Assembly (NCBI RefSeq): GCF_000247695.1
Contig: NW_004624747.1
Coordinates: forward strand, 15,348,311 to 15,412,310
Length of the DNA: 64,000 nucleotides
Source: Heterocephalus glaber
Lineage: Eukaryota > Chordata > Mammalia > Rodentia > Bathyergidae
Direction of reading: 5' to 3'
Below, one piece after another: positions 10,901 to 22,779 of the stretch (the first letter of the stretch is position 1; each line of letters opens with the position of its first letter). Under the pieces are notes generated by a model. The model was not told the DNA's origin. It did no database searches and worked only from the letters and a program-made list of their open reading frames with translations. The position numbers and the translations under genes were made by a program.

Positions 10901-12930
10901 TTTAGAACCCTTATGGAATGATTGCTTCTCAGAGGTGTCTTCCAGATATAGCTGGTCTTTAGGTTTTGAGTCTCTAATGGCTCTGAGGCTATCTCATTTT
11001 CATTATACCAGAAAGGACAACTGATTAGATCAATCACAACACAAGTGATAAAATCAGCAACACCATAGCATCAAGGACATCTTAGAAAATGACAATTTGT
11101 GGTAGTTATTAATCTATCACCTTTAACAGTGTGAATTAAATAAAAATCGAAGACTAACTCAACATATGTTTATAGTGAATAAACTCTTCAATATAGCTTT
11201 ACCCTTTGGGATGGGGAGTTAGAAGGAGTTGAGAAAGGAGGGATAGATAGGTAGAAGGATAGGGGAAGGTTAGTAATGAGGCCAGAGAACACAAGTGAGA
11301 GAAGGAAAGAGACAAGAAAAGAAAAATAAAGAAGAAATCCAAATTAGGGACAGAACAGGAACAAAAAGGGAGATGAACAATGTGGAACAGCAAGAGAGTG
11401 AGTGTGAGAGAGAAAGAAAAGAGAAAAGAGAAAAATAAAAATTTGAAAAGAGTAGAAAAGGAAAAAAATTTAAAATAAGAGAAAAATAATAATAATAATT
11501 TTGAAAATAACAAATAAAAAATAAAAATGAAGGGCCTCCTTCAGGGTATGTCTCTGCTGTCAGAATAGACAACGTGGGCAGCAGTGTGCAGATATAAGTC
11601 AATGAGTCTCAGCAAGCCAGTCCCAGACCCGTGAGATTCGGACAGATTTCTGGCTGCAAGTCCCAAGTTGAGCTCCCTGTCCTCCAGCAGGGTTGAACTC
11701 TGCCAGGTTCTACTGCAGGTTCCAGCTGCCTTTCCCCTGAAAATAGTCCAGGTTCAGATGGGAGGTGATGATTCCTCCAACTTACCAAGTATGGCGGTCT
11801 GGTGTGTCTTTATTGCAGAGATTCTCTTCACTTTTCCAGTGGGCTTCAGTTTTCATCAGGAACCTGAGAGAGGCCCTCTTTCTGTTGTTCACTTCTGCTC
11901 TATCTTCTGGAGCTCAGGACAATGGTCTTTATGCCCCCCTGTGCCTTTGTAGTGTGGAACCAGGCAGCAGCACAGCCAGGAGGCCAGAGGCGGGGTGGGG
12001 AGGGGGCCCTGCAGACACCCGCCTGGCTAAGCTGGTCACTGTGGGTGGGGTGAGGGGTCCTTACCATCTGGCTGGTCGCTGGTGGCCGTGCTGTGGGTTG
12101 GGCGGAGTGGGGCTCCAGGCAGCCAGGGACCTCTTTCTCCACCTGCCTGGCTGTGTCTCAAATATCTGTATGTTTGTTTGCTTGTTTGGTACCAGGGATA
12201 GAACTCAGGACCTTGCACTTGCGAGGCGGGCATGGTGCCACTGAGCTAAATCCCTGGCCCAAGAATAGGTTTTTTATGTCTTTGTGCTGTTTTCTGATTT
12301 TTTTCCTTATTCCAATTATTCTTAATCTTCGGGTCATCTAGCAGCTGTTGACTCCGTTTTCCATGTTCTCTTGTTTTTAAGGTATCTTTGAGTAGTTGGT
12401 TTATGAAGTCATCATTGTCTTCTAGTATGAAATTCTGCCCTCACATTCGTCACTTCTGCTGCCCATCCTTTCAATATATTTTTAATTTTCCTGGATTTCT
12501 GAGTGAAATTTTTTCATGGACTCTAATTCTTTAGTAAACTGGTCATTCATGTTTTGTATCATTTTGTTTAGCTTAACTAGCTTTTTTATCAGTGTTTTCT
12601 GAAAACTCCTGGATCTCTTTGGTTATTTATTTCCATTATCTGTTTAGTTATATCTTCTGTGACCCTGTTGAGTATCACTTTATCTATTTTCTAACCTCCT
12701 CTGTTATCTTTTCCAGTAATTCAGATGTGTGGCTTGTGTTGTGCCCCTTGGTGGCCCCTGGACGGCTTCAGGAGAGCAGGGTGTTTGGGGAGGCATTTTA
12801 TTCCCTTCCCTTCTCCTGTTTCCATTGTTCTTGTTTGTTTGTCTGTTTGTTTTGTGCTGAGGTTTGTGGAAGCTTAAAGAATAAAGCCTTTGTTGCTAGT
12901 ATAGAGATCTCTCTAGTTCCTTTTCAGTAA
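10901..12930 (-). mobile_element. Probable 5' part of the same or a second antisense L1, with ID insertion
   Basis: 11540-12150 is a GC-richer block, as in L1 5' UTRs. 12270-12760 is T-rich and its minus strand is open and Glu/Lys/Asn-rich over short stretches, resembling the coiled-coil start of ORF1. An antisense ID sits at about 12188-12262. Assignment is by base composition and continuity with the L1 to the left, so only moderate. Confidence 0.45.
11215..11530. repeat. Purine-rich (A/G) tract
   Basis: More than 300 bases dominated by A and G on the + strand, with GAGA and AAAAT runs. It generates long spurious Phe/Leu/Ser frames on the minus strand. Confidence 0.75.
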
Positions 12931-13275
12931 TGTACTTTGGGCATGGTTAACCAGATGCCTTTAGCCTTGGCCACAAATCTGACCACCTCAGTTAATCTGG
13001 GAGAGGAGGGCTGCAGTGTAATTGGTGGGACCCTGATTTCTCTGGGAATGTACTCTGGTATTGTTAACATCACAAAAGTAATCTGGGTGTTGGCTCGCAG
13101 AGGAAAACCATTAATAGAAACAATTATGGAACCCTATTAATATTAAGCAAATCAGCTACAGTAGTGTTGTCCAAGACTTAATTGGATATTAACATACCCT
13201 AAGAACCAATTATATCCCACTCTTAACCCTAGAGAAGAAATCCACAGTTACGGTGTTAACCTCAAGACAACCCAG
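12931..13275. other. Unassigned stretch
   Basis: A 67-codon + frame (12937-13140) has no recognisable domain. No splice or promoter context. Left unassigned. Confidence 0.35.
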
Positions 13276-13370
13276 GTGGGCCAGGGATATAGTTCACCGG
13301 CACTAGTACCTCACTAGCAAGCACAAGGTCCTGAGTTTGATTCCCAGCACCCTCCCTACCCAAAGACTAC
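13276..13370 (+). mobile_element. ID SINE, diverged
   Basis: GGGCCAGGGATATAGTTCAC, AGCAAGCACAAGGTCCTGAG and TTTGATTCCCAGCACC. Confidence 0.75.
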
Positions 13371-13639
13371 CCATATAGTTAATATATATGAAATGTGACA
13401 GCTGTATCTTTGTTAATGGCCAAAAAGAATTCAAGAAATGAATGATAGAAAGTAATTTTACAGAGTTAACTATCAAAAGGTTAATTAGGCTTTAGCGTTA
13501 TTCTATTAAAGATATAGGGAATTTGGATATGGGAACGCAAGAGGAAAAATGTGAAACCTTGAACTGTATGATATGAGAACAAGGAGAGAGAAGAGGGGCA
13601 AAGGATCCTATTGGGGAGTAGAGGATCTTTATAGGATTA

Positions 13640-13889
13640 AATAAATAAAGGTGACAGAGGAGCAAAAATACAAGAAAAAAATTAAAAGGAGAAAAATTAA
13701 AAAGGAGAAGAGAAAAAAATAAAGAAAATAAAAGAAGGTAAGAAAAGAGCTAAGAAGGAAAAAGGACAAAGGAAAATCCCCAAACTCCAAAAAACTGTTG
13801 AAGAAGAGGAAATAAATGAAGAAAAAAGAAAAAAATACACTCAGAAAAAAGAAAAAGAAAGAGAGAGAGAGAGAAAGGAAGGAAGGAAG

Positions 13890-13944
<55 letters not shown>

Positions 13945-13948
13945 AAAA
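13640..13948. repeat. Purine tract ending in a (GAAA)n microsatellite
   Basis: A/G-rich from about 13640, becoming (GA)n, (GGAA)n and then about 14 near-perfect GAAA units between 13890 and 13946. Confidence 0.9.
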
Positions 13949-14588
13949 GATTTCACTGTGATTTTGATGTGTGATTTTCTTCTGGGAGCCACACTTTGGG
14001 GGCAGTGTCTGAGTTAAAATGTGTTCCTGCTGTTGGGCCAATAGGCTGAAGGAAGGTGTGGTCAGGTCCAGTCCCAACAAAAAGAACACGCATGGAGCTA
14101 ATATTATAAACCCAACCTTAATTAACAGCATCAGGCCAGCAGCAGAGCATGAAGGTCAGAGCTACAGCTCTAGAGCCCAAAGTCTGTGTGTCTTTATCAG
14201 CTTTTCAGAGACACAGTAAGACAAAACTGCGGCATGACCTTCCACAGCTTGGTGGTACAGTGCATGGTCTGCATTCTGATTCATTATTATCGTAACAAAC
14301 TCCGTCATGCGCCTTGCTAACCAACATACTTGTGTCCTCAGGTGTGCTCTGATGCCCCGGCTTTGACACATTGGCCAGCAGCCCCCTATACCTGCTCACA
14401 CTGATAGATAAGCAGACAGTCAGACTGCAGGTCTGTGCTGGCTGCAGGTACTAGCAGAAAGTAGGAGTATTATAGATAGCTAAGAAAGGTAGAAGAAATA
14501 TTGTAGGCAGTCAGACAGGGATAGGCCTTGGAGTCAGTGCAGAAGATGAGAACACATCAAAACTGTAGCTGGAAGGGCATCTGAAGAA
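13949..14588. other. Intergenic sequence without recognised feature
   Basis: No supported exon. May belong to the LTR element that follows, but no landmark decides it. Confidence 0.35.
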
Positions 14589-14589
14589 A

Positions 14590-15066
14590 ATTAAAGTCAC
14601 AATGGCCAGATTTGTATGCTTCCCTAGGGGATAAACAGAAGCTTCAGATTATTGGTACCACCTTTTGAGATTTTATAAATAAAGCATTATCTCATTAGGG
14701 GTGGGCCAACCTCTCCTACCCACCAAGACTAAGACTAAAGACAAGACTAAGACTATAGATTATCTATCAAGGTTAATGATGTCATCCATGTACACTCACT
14801 ATGTAACTTGCTTCCCATTGGATCAATATTACCTAAGCAGCTATACTTGTAATCTTATTGGCTGATCATAATTTTGTATCCACTTGTGATTTTGCTCTAT
14901 AAAATTTCCTTGCAAAGTGGAGTCCATGGTAACCCACTTTCCAGGTCCCCCTCCTGCCTCTCAGGAGCTGTCTCTCCTTCAGTAAATTTCCTACTCTTAA
15001 CCTCTGTTCTTCAGAATTCATTCTTCAGTTTTGGGGAGCACAAACTCAGTGTATCAGACGTCTAAC
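14590..15066 (+). mobile_element. LTR-like block (endogenous retroviral type)
   Basis: Has the order of an LTR: upstream part, a TATA-like CTCTATAAAATTT at about 14894-14906, CT-rich sequence, then TTCAGTAAATTTCCTACTC. Noncoding. No internal viral genes are recognised beside it. Confidence 0.5.
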
Positions 15067-15129
15067 AGGGTGGGAGTTACATTATTTCCCCTGTATCATT
15101 TGGATGCTCTACATCAGGAGTGGGATGAG

Positions 15130-16400
15130 GGTACCAATCTTGTAACTTTCAAATCTGGACCAATATAGACTCTACAAAATTCATTTAGAAAAGTCACTCA
15201 ACAAGTACCAAAACAAAGAGAAACAACAACCCCCAGAAGTGGTGAGACTCTGATTTCCAGAGTTTCCATATTATTTACAGTGTCCAATTTTCAACAACAA
15301 ATTAGGAGATATGAAAATAAACAAGAAAGTATGGAAAAATCCAGTCAATAAGAATTGCCTCTCAGAAAGCTCAGATGTTGGAATTAATAGATTTTAAAAT
15401 CTGCTATTTTAATATGTTCAAAGAATGAAATAAACTGAACATACAAAAATATGCTAAACATTATAAATTACCAGAGAAATGCAAATCCAAACCACAGTGA
15501 AGCCTATGGTGTTGGTGCCTATATTCTCAATACCTGGGAGGCTGAAGCAGTAGGATCGCAAATTCGAGGCCAAATGAAGTCACCAAAAGCAAAATCACAG
15601 TGAGATAGCACCTCACATCCATTAAGACAACTACTGAACAAACATCAACAAAAGAAAATACATATGTTGGCAAATATATAAAGAATTTGGAACCCTTGTG
15701 CACTGTGGGTGGGAATGTAAATAGTGCAACTGCTTTGGAAAACAGTGTGGGAATTCTTTATGAAATTAAAATAGAACTACCATATGATCCAACAATCCTA
15801 CTTCTGGGTATATATTCAAAAGAATGGAATCCAGGGTCTTAACAGGCCATCTATGGATACATATTCATGGTAGCATTATTCACAATCACCAAGAGGAGGA
15901 AATAGCCATGGAAGGATGAATAAACTAAATGTGGTCTATGCATACAATGGAGTTTTCAGTCTTCAAAAGGCAGAAAAACCTTTCACAGGCCCCAACATGA
16001 ATGGACCTTAAGGATATTGTGCTAAGGGAAATAAGGCACTCATGAAAAGATGAATATTGTATTATTCCACTTATATGCAGCTCTAAAGTACTTAAATTTG
16101 TAGAAACAAAAAGTTAGAATGTGGGGTACCAGGGTAAAGGGAAATGTGGAGCTGTTGTTTAGTAGAGTTTTAATTCTGCAAGATGAAAAAAAGCACACTG
16201 AAATGAATTGACCTTATTGAACTGTATTCTTTTTTTTGTTTTTTGTTTTGGAACAGGGGATGGAACTCGGGTCCCTGCACTTGCAGGGCAGGTGGCAGAA
16301 CCACTGAGCTAAATCCCTTGAACTGTATTCTTGAGATGGTAAATTTGAGGTTATATGTTTTATAGTACAATTTTAAAAATTTAATGGAAAAGAGGAATGA
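15130..16400 (+). mobile_element. Old L1 (L1M-type), with two SINE insertions
   Basis: 15270-15420 carries CAATTTTCAACAACAAATTA, known from L1M elements. 15600-16100 has ORF2 C-terminal landmarks (AGATAGCACCTCACATCCAT, TGTGGGTGGGAATGTAAATA, CCATATGATCCAACAATCC). A B1 fragment interrupts it at about 15502-15580 and an ID (-) at about 16233-16317 with TTGAACTGTATTCTT on both sides. Confidence 0.85.
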
Positions 16401-16725
16401 AGTATCTATGCCACTACAAAATGGGTGAATCTTAAAAATACTATGTTAAACAACAACAACAAAATACTGTGTTAAACCAAAGAAGCCAGATACAAAAGAC
16501 CATGCATATGTTGTGTGATTCTGTGTATGTGAAATGCCCAGAATAACCAGGGACAGTAGTAAGCTAGTGGCTGCCGGGGGCTGGGGTGAAGGAAAGAATG
16601 AGGAGCGGCTACTACTGAGTATGGGGTTTCTTGGCGGTAAAGAAAGAAGTTCTGCAATTACCTGTAGCTAGTGGAGGTGGTGGTGACATCACCACACTAC
16701 AAAATAAAACCAAACATTAGATTTT
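16395..16725 (+). mobile_element. L1M-type 3' end fragment
   Basis: GAGGAATGAAGTATCTATGC, AGAAGCCAGATACAAAAGAC and GCTAGTGGCTGCCGGGGGCT are in the order of the L1 3' region. Confidence 0.7.
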
Positions 16726-16739
16726 TTTTTTCTTGAAGA

Positions 16740-17110
16740 GGTAAGCAATTTCTCCAAACTTTCTCCTGCAGAGCACATAACCAACACTTCTTTCCTCAGC
16801 CCAGAAGTGAGGGAATGTGCAGACTCCAGCCCCAGGAGGTGGGAGCCCAGCTTCCTTTCCTCAGAAAGGGGTCAGTGAGCTGAAGATGGCTGAAAATGAT
16901 AAAGGAAGCACTGAGAGCTGCATTTTCTCTCTGTGATTCCCTCCCCTCTGTTCTTTACTCTAAAGGACACTTACCCACCTGTACAAGACCTCATTTGAGG
17001 CAAATGGGCCCCTCCACTCCTAGCTTTGAATAAATCCTCTTACCTTCTTACCCAAATAAATGGTCTTCTTTGATTCCTTTGGTCAGTATAGAGCCAAGTT
17101 GGGAAAAGGA
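16740..17110 (+). mobile_element. LTR-like block
   Basis: Ends with two AATAAA signals (about 17028-17033 and 17055-17060) followed by TTTGATTCCTTTGGTCAG, which suits the R/U5 end of a retroviral LTR. No TATA box or border repeats confirmed. Confidence 0.4.
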
Positions 17111-18040
17111 CTCCAGGAACATTCCAGCAGCTGCCAGCGTCGCCTTTGCACCCAGGAATCTCCCTCCTTTCCTGTTCATGGCATCAGCTGCCTATAAATG
17201 CTTTTGTTGGCAAAGGAAAAAGACTGTTTGGGGAGCTGACAGGTTCCACTTGGTTTTGCGCTGGAAAGTGCATTCCCAGGATCTACTGCCTCCACCATTT
17301 GGACCTTCTCTTTGGTTGTTTGGCAGTGCCATTTGGGCGAGGCAAGGACCTTCATCTTTTGGGGCTATTTTGGACCTATTGCAGGTAATTTGGGGGGGGT
17401 TGGTTATTGTGAGAAGAGATTCAGAGGTAGAAAAAAATTTCCAGGCATTTGTTGTGTAGGTTTGGAGTACTAATTTGATTTGGTTTGCTTTTATTTCTTT
17501 TATCTTCTCTCTTATTACCACTTTTATTCTAGGATGGGCAGGAGGGTTTCAGTACCTTCTGAAATTGTATAAGTGTTTGGGGTTCCACACCATTCTGAGG
17601 CTTGTTGTGATTCAACCTAGAGTTCAGGGTTCTCAAACCATTTGTCAACAACAACAAAAAAAGTTTGAATTAAGAGATGAAGAGGATAGAGACCCTGGTG
17701 GTGTGTTTGAGGGGCTCTGCTGTAAATTTCTCAGGGATAAAAATGATTGAGCTACTTTGCAGCTTCCTAGAAAAGTTTTAGTTAACTGTGACTTACAAAG
17801 AGGTGATATTATTGCCATATGACATGGCCAGTATCACTGTAAGTGCACTCTGATTTCATCACACTGTCCTTAACAAGAGTCTTTGGAGTAACTTAGGCCA
17901 GGATAACATCCATAGCTACTTTCCTAGCCCTTCGCTTGATTAGTGACAAGTACAAGTGTAACAGCATAATCTGGGTGTGTGTCTCGTGAGGTCGAAGAAT
18001 GAAGCTGAGGACAAAGGAGGTAGACAGGAGAAATGTTTAT
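17111..18040. other. Unassigned stretch right of the LTR-like block
   Basis: Could be the eroded internal part of an LTR element, but no gag, pol or env motif is visible. A splice-like GCAG/GTAATT at about 17380-17388 is not supported by coding potential. Confidence 0.3.
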
Positions 18041-18120
18041 TAAGAGGAGAGTTTCGCTGCCTGCTGCACAAGCACAAGGACCCAAGTTCGATCCCTGGTA
18101 CCAAAAAAAAAAGAGGAGAG
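18041..18120 (+). mobile_element. 5'-truncated ID SINE
   Basis: Lacks the A-box end. Keeps CTGCCTGCTGCACAAGCACA and GTTCGATCCCTGGTACC plus A-tail. Flanked by AAGAGGAGAG at 18041-18050 and 18110-18119. Confidence 0.82.
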
Positions 18121-18209
18121 AAATAACTTCCAAGAGTTGGGAAGGGACCTAAAAGTGGGTTGCCATGGTGACTCTTTATTTAGGAGTTTGTGTGCCAAAA
18201 CATGACCAG

Positions 18210-18482
18210 GGATGCCAGGCATGGGGGTGCATGCCTGTAATCCCAGCACTCAGGAAGCTGAGGCAGGAGGATCCCAGAGAGTTCAAGGCCAGACTGGGCT
18301 ACATAGAGAGTTTGAGGGCAGCCTGAAATACATGGTGAGACCCTGACTCAAAAAACCAAAAAAGGGCCGGGGATTTAGCTCAGTGGTTCCACCGCCTGCC
18401 TCAAAAGCACAAGGACCCAAGTTCGATCCCTGGTAACAACAAAAAAAACAAAATCCAAAAAACCAAAAAAAAAAAAAAAAAA
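18210..18482 (+). mobile_element. B1 followed by ID
   Basis: B1 18213-18355 with the internal duplication, then an ID from 18366 (GGGCCGGGGATTTAGCTCAG) ending GATCCCTGGTAAC with a mixed A/C tail to 18481. Confidence 0.88.
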
Positions 18483-18674
18483 GACCAGGGCTCAAACCGC
18501 TCTGAGTCAAACTAAGGTCAACCTATAGGACTAAAATAAGCTTCCTTAACTGTAAATGGGCCTATGAATCAAGGCATGTAGTAAGCATATGTGTGCATAT
18601 GTGTGTAGGCACCTCTTGGTGGCGATCCTAAGTGGCTTATTAAAAGAATAAGATGAGAGGGAAAAAGTATTTTC

Positions 18675-18728
18675 CTCCCACAAGCGCAAGGACCCGAATT
18701 CAATCCCCAGAACTGAAAAAAAAAAGAA
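18675..18728 (+). mobile_element. 5'-truncated ID SINE
   Basis: CACAAGCGCAAGGACCCGAA, TTCAATCCCCAGAACTG and A-tail. Flanked by AAAAAGTATTT(T/C)CC copies. Confidence 0.75.
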
Positions 18729-18851
18729 AAAGTATTTCCCACAGGTAGGAGCAGAAGTTGTCATAGTGGCCCTCCATCACCTTGTTTATTACCTTGCTTG
18801 TTACATCCCTGGACTTAACTCTCCACCTACTTCTTGTTAACTCTTCTTTTT

Positions 18852-18928
18852 GGGTACAGGGGATCAAACTCGGGACCTTGAGCTTGTGAGGCAGGCGGTG
18901 GCACCACTGAGCTAAATCCCCGGCCTCT
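18852..18928 (-). mobile_element. ID SINE
   Basis: GGGTACAGGGGATCAAACTC to TAAATCCCCGGCC. Flanked by TTCTT(G/A)TTAACTCTT. Confidence 0.85.
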
Positions 18929-19439
18929 TCTTATTAACTCTTGACCTCAGGCTCCTGCTTAAATGGCCAAAGCCTGGTCATCCTGACTCTACCTTGGGCC
19001 CAGCGCCTCACTAGCTGCCTGCTGTATTCTGCCTAACTTTCTTGTCTGTAATACAAGCAAGACCTTCTGTACCCACTGACCATGCAGCTATTGGGCTAGT
19101 ATTGGTGAGTTTATTAGCTAAACTTTTAATCATTTTCACTAACAGTCCTTGATTAATTTAAACTGGTTGTGTTTCAAAATATCTGTCCAAATTTGTTTGC
19201 CAAAAATTGATTTTTGTGTCTGCCATTCTTTAACTAGAAAAATGGAGAGATTTGACTATACATGGTTTACCTTTGTATTTCTCTTGGTGGAGAATATTGG
19301 TCCTAAACTGGTTACATTTTTCCATTCCAGAGGCCTTGAGCAATAGAGCCAGGTTAAGATGTATATACTTCTGATCAGCTTTGTCTAAATTTTAACACAA
19401 TAAAAAATGTCTTGATGTGGAGCGAGAGCTTTTAAAGTG
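18929..19439. other. Unassigned stretch
   Basis: A 65-codon + frame (19149-19346) is open but matches no protein I know. Probably repeat-derived. Confidence 0.3.
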
Positions 19440-19441
19440 AC

Positions 19442-19476
<35 letters not shown>
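19440..19476. repeat. (AAT)n microsatellite
   Basis: About eleven uninterrupted AAT units. Confidence 0.92.
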
Positions 19477-19934
19477 TTAACACCTATAATAAGGAAAAAA
19501 AGCTTCAAGAAATTCCAACTCTTACTAACTGGGCAAGCAATCTCCTTTGAAATGTGTATTTCTCACCTTGCTACAACCAGGAACGCTACCTTCAGAGATA
19601 CATAAGTATTGCTTAGGACTGTAAAAGGGAAATCATGCGAATGTTGTAACTTTTCAAGTCTAGTAAATGATAAATTTAAGCCTTTGTTTTATATGTGTTG
19701 GCGTGCCTGTATGCATTATATTTAATGTCTATGTAAGTACTTGTGTTTGTATATCGTTTAGATGATACCAAGTTAATTTAAAAATAAGAGCACTCAGTAA
19801 CTAAGAAAACATAAACCCAAATGTCTTTTTTGTTCACATGACTTAAGGAAATGTTCCAAAAGTTCTAAAAAAATTGTCCTCAAAACTGTTAACATGCATT
19901 TTGCCTGTGTTAGTCAATCAGAATTATATTTTAG
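19477..19934. other. AT-rich intergenic sequence
   Basis: No gene or repeat recognised. Confidence 0.4.
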
Positions 19935-20020
19935 GGGCTGGGGATTTAGCTCAGTGGTGCCGCTGCCTGCCACACAAGGTCCTGAGTTCGATCCCGGGTA
20001 CCAAAAAACCCCCACAAAAA
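19935..20020 (+). mobile_element. ID SINE
   Basis: GGGGCTGGGGATTTAGCTCA, GAGTTCGATCCCGGGTACC and A/C tail. Flanked by imperfect copies of ATTTTAGG. Confidence 0.87.
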
Positions 20021-20794
20021 CCAAAAAAACAGACTTACATTTTAGGTGTTTGACTTTCAGAGGAATTTCAGTTTTGCAAAGGTTATAAAAACGATGAAAA
20101 GAGCTTAGAGGGAATGTAATTAAAATTTTTGAGTTTGTCAGGATCTTAAAGACTCTTGGGAATTAGAGGCAGTTGAATATTGAGATAATGTGACCCATAT
20201 ATGTAACACGGGCTAGGGATTCTTTTATTTAAGAGTTCAAATTGTTTAGTTTCTCAAAAGTGTTATGTAGTAGAATACCAAATTTAAAAAGATGTTATGT
20301 GGCAGTAGTCAGTATAAAGGCTGTTTCTAGTAATTAGTAGAAGGGATCCTAAGAGGCAGTATTTTTCCAGGCCATTGTTTATAGCAAAAATGGCTTTTCC
20401 CTTTGAGAGCTTCCACATTGTCTGAGCAGGAATAGTTTTGCCTTATGAATTGACTTGTATCTAAGTAAACATTGTCCAGTCATGCTGTGCTTCTTCTTCT
20501 TAATTTCCTGGTAGAGTTGGGTCTACCTTTACCTGGATAGTAACTTCCTCAACTCTGGAATGACAAGACAGAAGGCACTAATGTGGAACTAATGTGGAAT
20601 TTCCCTGTGGTTTGTGGATTGTTCTAGATCTTCACAGCTTTGCCATTTTAAATACCCATGAGTAGTAAAGTTCCTTTCATAGTCTTCCAAGCGGATTCAC
20701 ACATGGAAATCCTTATTCTCCAGGATAGTTTGTTTTTGGTAACATAAAAATTTTATTTAAAAAAAATCCAGAGCTCTACTTGGTTTGCTTACCA
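20021..20794. other. Intergenic sequence without recognised feature
   Basis: AT-rich, no coding frame of note. Confidence 0.4.
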
Positions 20795-20965
20795 TTTATG
20801 GAACATTTATTATGCACAAAGCCTTGTGCTGGACCTGGGACCCAAAAAGGAATGAGATGCTTTCTGTACCTTCAAGAGGACCCAGGCTGGAACAGAAAGG
20901 CAGAGGTGTGAAGAGATGATTATTCAGAATGAGTATGGTGGTTATATACCTTTCTGCGGGTGCTG
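20795..20965 (+). mobile_element. L2/MIR-type old repeat
   Basis: ATGGAACATTTATTATGCAC then GCCTTGTGCTGGACCTGGG resembles the conserved L2 3' motif (ATTTATTGAGCACCTACTA... GTGCTAGGCACTGGG). Confidence 0.55.
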
Positions 20966-21394
20966 TAGGAATACAAAAGAGGACCACTGATCCCTGATCT
21001 GTACACCAGGGAAGAAGGGACAACTCAAGCTTGAAGACTTGCTGGGAATTAGCCAGTTGAAAGAAGTTAAAGGCATCCCTGGCAATGGAAAGAGCAAGAA
21101 TGTGAATGGGTGGTGGATGGTAGGGCAGCTGAGAGAGCGTAGCTTAGTGGAACTAGAGTGAAAGGGATGAGTGAACTCCATGAGGGCAGAGACCATGCTG
21201 TGTTTGCTCCCCATGGTTACCCCAATGGCGGCTAGCACAGAGTAAGGTCAGTACTCCAGAGAAGACAGTAGGACTGGAGGGAAGGGACAGACTCCAGCAC
21301 TGGAGTTTGGGAGTGAATGAACCTTAGCAATGAACACATCCACTGAAACATGAAATTGCACATTCCTTGGAATTTTGCCATTTGCAGATGTTGC
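20966..21394. other. Intergenic sequence without recognised feature
   Basis: Nothing firmly supported. It may be the eroded rest of the L2. Confidence 0.35.
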
Positions 21395-22415
21395 AGTTTA
21401 GATATGGTTCTCCAGATGTTCATGTCCTGGAAGCCTGGTCTCCAGTGTGGTGAGAGGTGAGGGAATCTTTAAGAGGTGGGGCCTAGTGAAAAATGACTAG
21501 GTTACTGGGGGCTCCCCTTGGAAGAGATTAATGTAGTTCTCTTGGGAACATGGTTGGTTCTCCAAAAAGCAAGTTGAGGGCTGGGGATGTAGCTTAGTGG
21601 TAGAGTGTTTGCCTAGCATGCACAAGGCCCAGTACTGTAACAGTAACAACAGTAACAGTAACAACAACAACAAAAAGATCAGTTGTTATAAAAAGAGCAA
21701 GCCTAGTTTTGCAATTCCTCTGGCTTCTTGCCTTGCTCTGGAATCGCGGAAAGAAATGCACAGAGACACAGAAGTTGGGTAAAATAAAAATTTACTCGCG
21801 AGCAGGCAGGACTGCCAGAAACTGGTCTGGTCAGAGTCCATACCCTATGTTCTTTGTCCATCACCTGTTACACTTTTGTCAGTCATTATCTCATCCCTAG
21901 TGGTCTTTGTTAAGTAAATAAAGTTCCAATCCCTGTTTAATGGTTAGACACAGGTAGTTTCTGTCACTGATTATAGTCCTAAACACAGGACAGTTAAGGC
22001 ACATAGGTCACAAGTTTGTTCAAGGATTCCCACTTTGTTCTTCAGAGCTAGGACGTTATCTGTAGTGGAGCTACAGATCAAAGGAGCTATATAACCTTCA
22101 CTTTAAGCAACAAAAGCAATGGGCCAAGGCAAGCTTTTAAAAGGATACACTACCTATTTTGCTTCCACAACTACTTTAATAGCTAATCTACTAACCTTAC
22201 TTTAAAACTTTTCCCTATCAGTCTCACCAGGTGATCTCTACTGCAAGCTCTCACCATTATCACCGTAATCATCTTCCATGAGCCCTTCCCTGGAAGCTGA
22301 TGAGATAAGACCAAGCATGGACTTTCAGCCTCCCAAACAGCTAAATAAGCCTCTTCTTTAAAAGGCTATCCCATATCAGATATTCTGCGATAGCAACAGA
22401 AAACAGACTAATATA
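21395..22415 (+). mobile_element. MaLR-type LTR split by an ID and by a second LTR-like insert
   Basis: Left part 21395-21560 (GTTTAGATATGGTTCTCCAG, GGTGGGGCCTAGTGAAAAA). Right part 22230-22415 (GAAAACAGACTAATATAGGA). An ID (+) lies at 21577-21680. About 21720-22222 starts TGGAATCG and ends CTATCA, with a T-rich and AATAAA-like zone in one orientation. This suggests a solo LTR inserted in the MaLR. Confidence 0.6.
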
Positions 22416-22420
22416 GGAGA

Positions 22421-22455
22421 TACACACACACACACACACACACACATACACACAT
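22421..22455. repeat. (CA)n microsatellite
   Basis: About fourteen CA units with one TA interruption. Confidence 0.9.
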
Positions 22456-22574
22456 ATTTTCACTGCTATTTGCATCATTGGAATGGTCAGAAATACATGG
22501 GTACATAGTAAAAAGAAAAACAAACTCTAGGACTATTGAACTGAAAAACAAATTTCTTTTTTCTTTTTCTTTGT

Positions 22575-22712
22575 TTTTAGACAAGGTCTCACTATGTAGT
22601 CCAGGCTACCCTTGAACCCTTTTTTTAGCCAAGGCTGGCCTCCAACTCTCAGAAATCCTCCTGCCTCAGCCTCTCGAGTGTTGAGATTACAGGCGTGTTC
22701 CATCCCATCTAG
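22575..22712 (-). mobile_element. B1 SINE
   Basis: GACAAGGTCTCACTATGTAG, internal duplication, CTCCTGCCTCAGCCTCTCGA and GATTACAGGCGTG. Confidence 0.87.
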
Positions 22713-22779
22713 CAACTTTCAACAAACACCTTCAATCCCATGATCACACTCAACTGGCACCATTGCTGAGAACCAGCTG

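Noticed and set aside
13750..14131. Minus-strand frames rich in FFLSFFLS
   Set aside because: They are translations of the (GAAA)n microsatellite.
14590..17110. A complete endogenous retrovirus between two LTR-like blocks
   Set aside because: The DNA between them is an old L1, not viral genes, and the two blocks do not look alike.
22421..22455. CRISPR-like or other regularly spaced repeats
   Set aside because: The window has only microsatellites and dispersed mobile elements. No repeat-spacer pattern exists and the DNA is mammalian.
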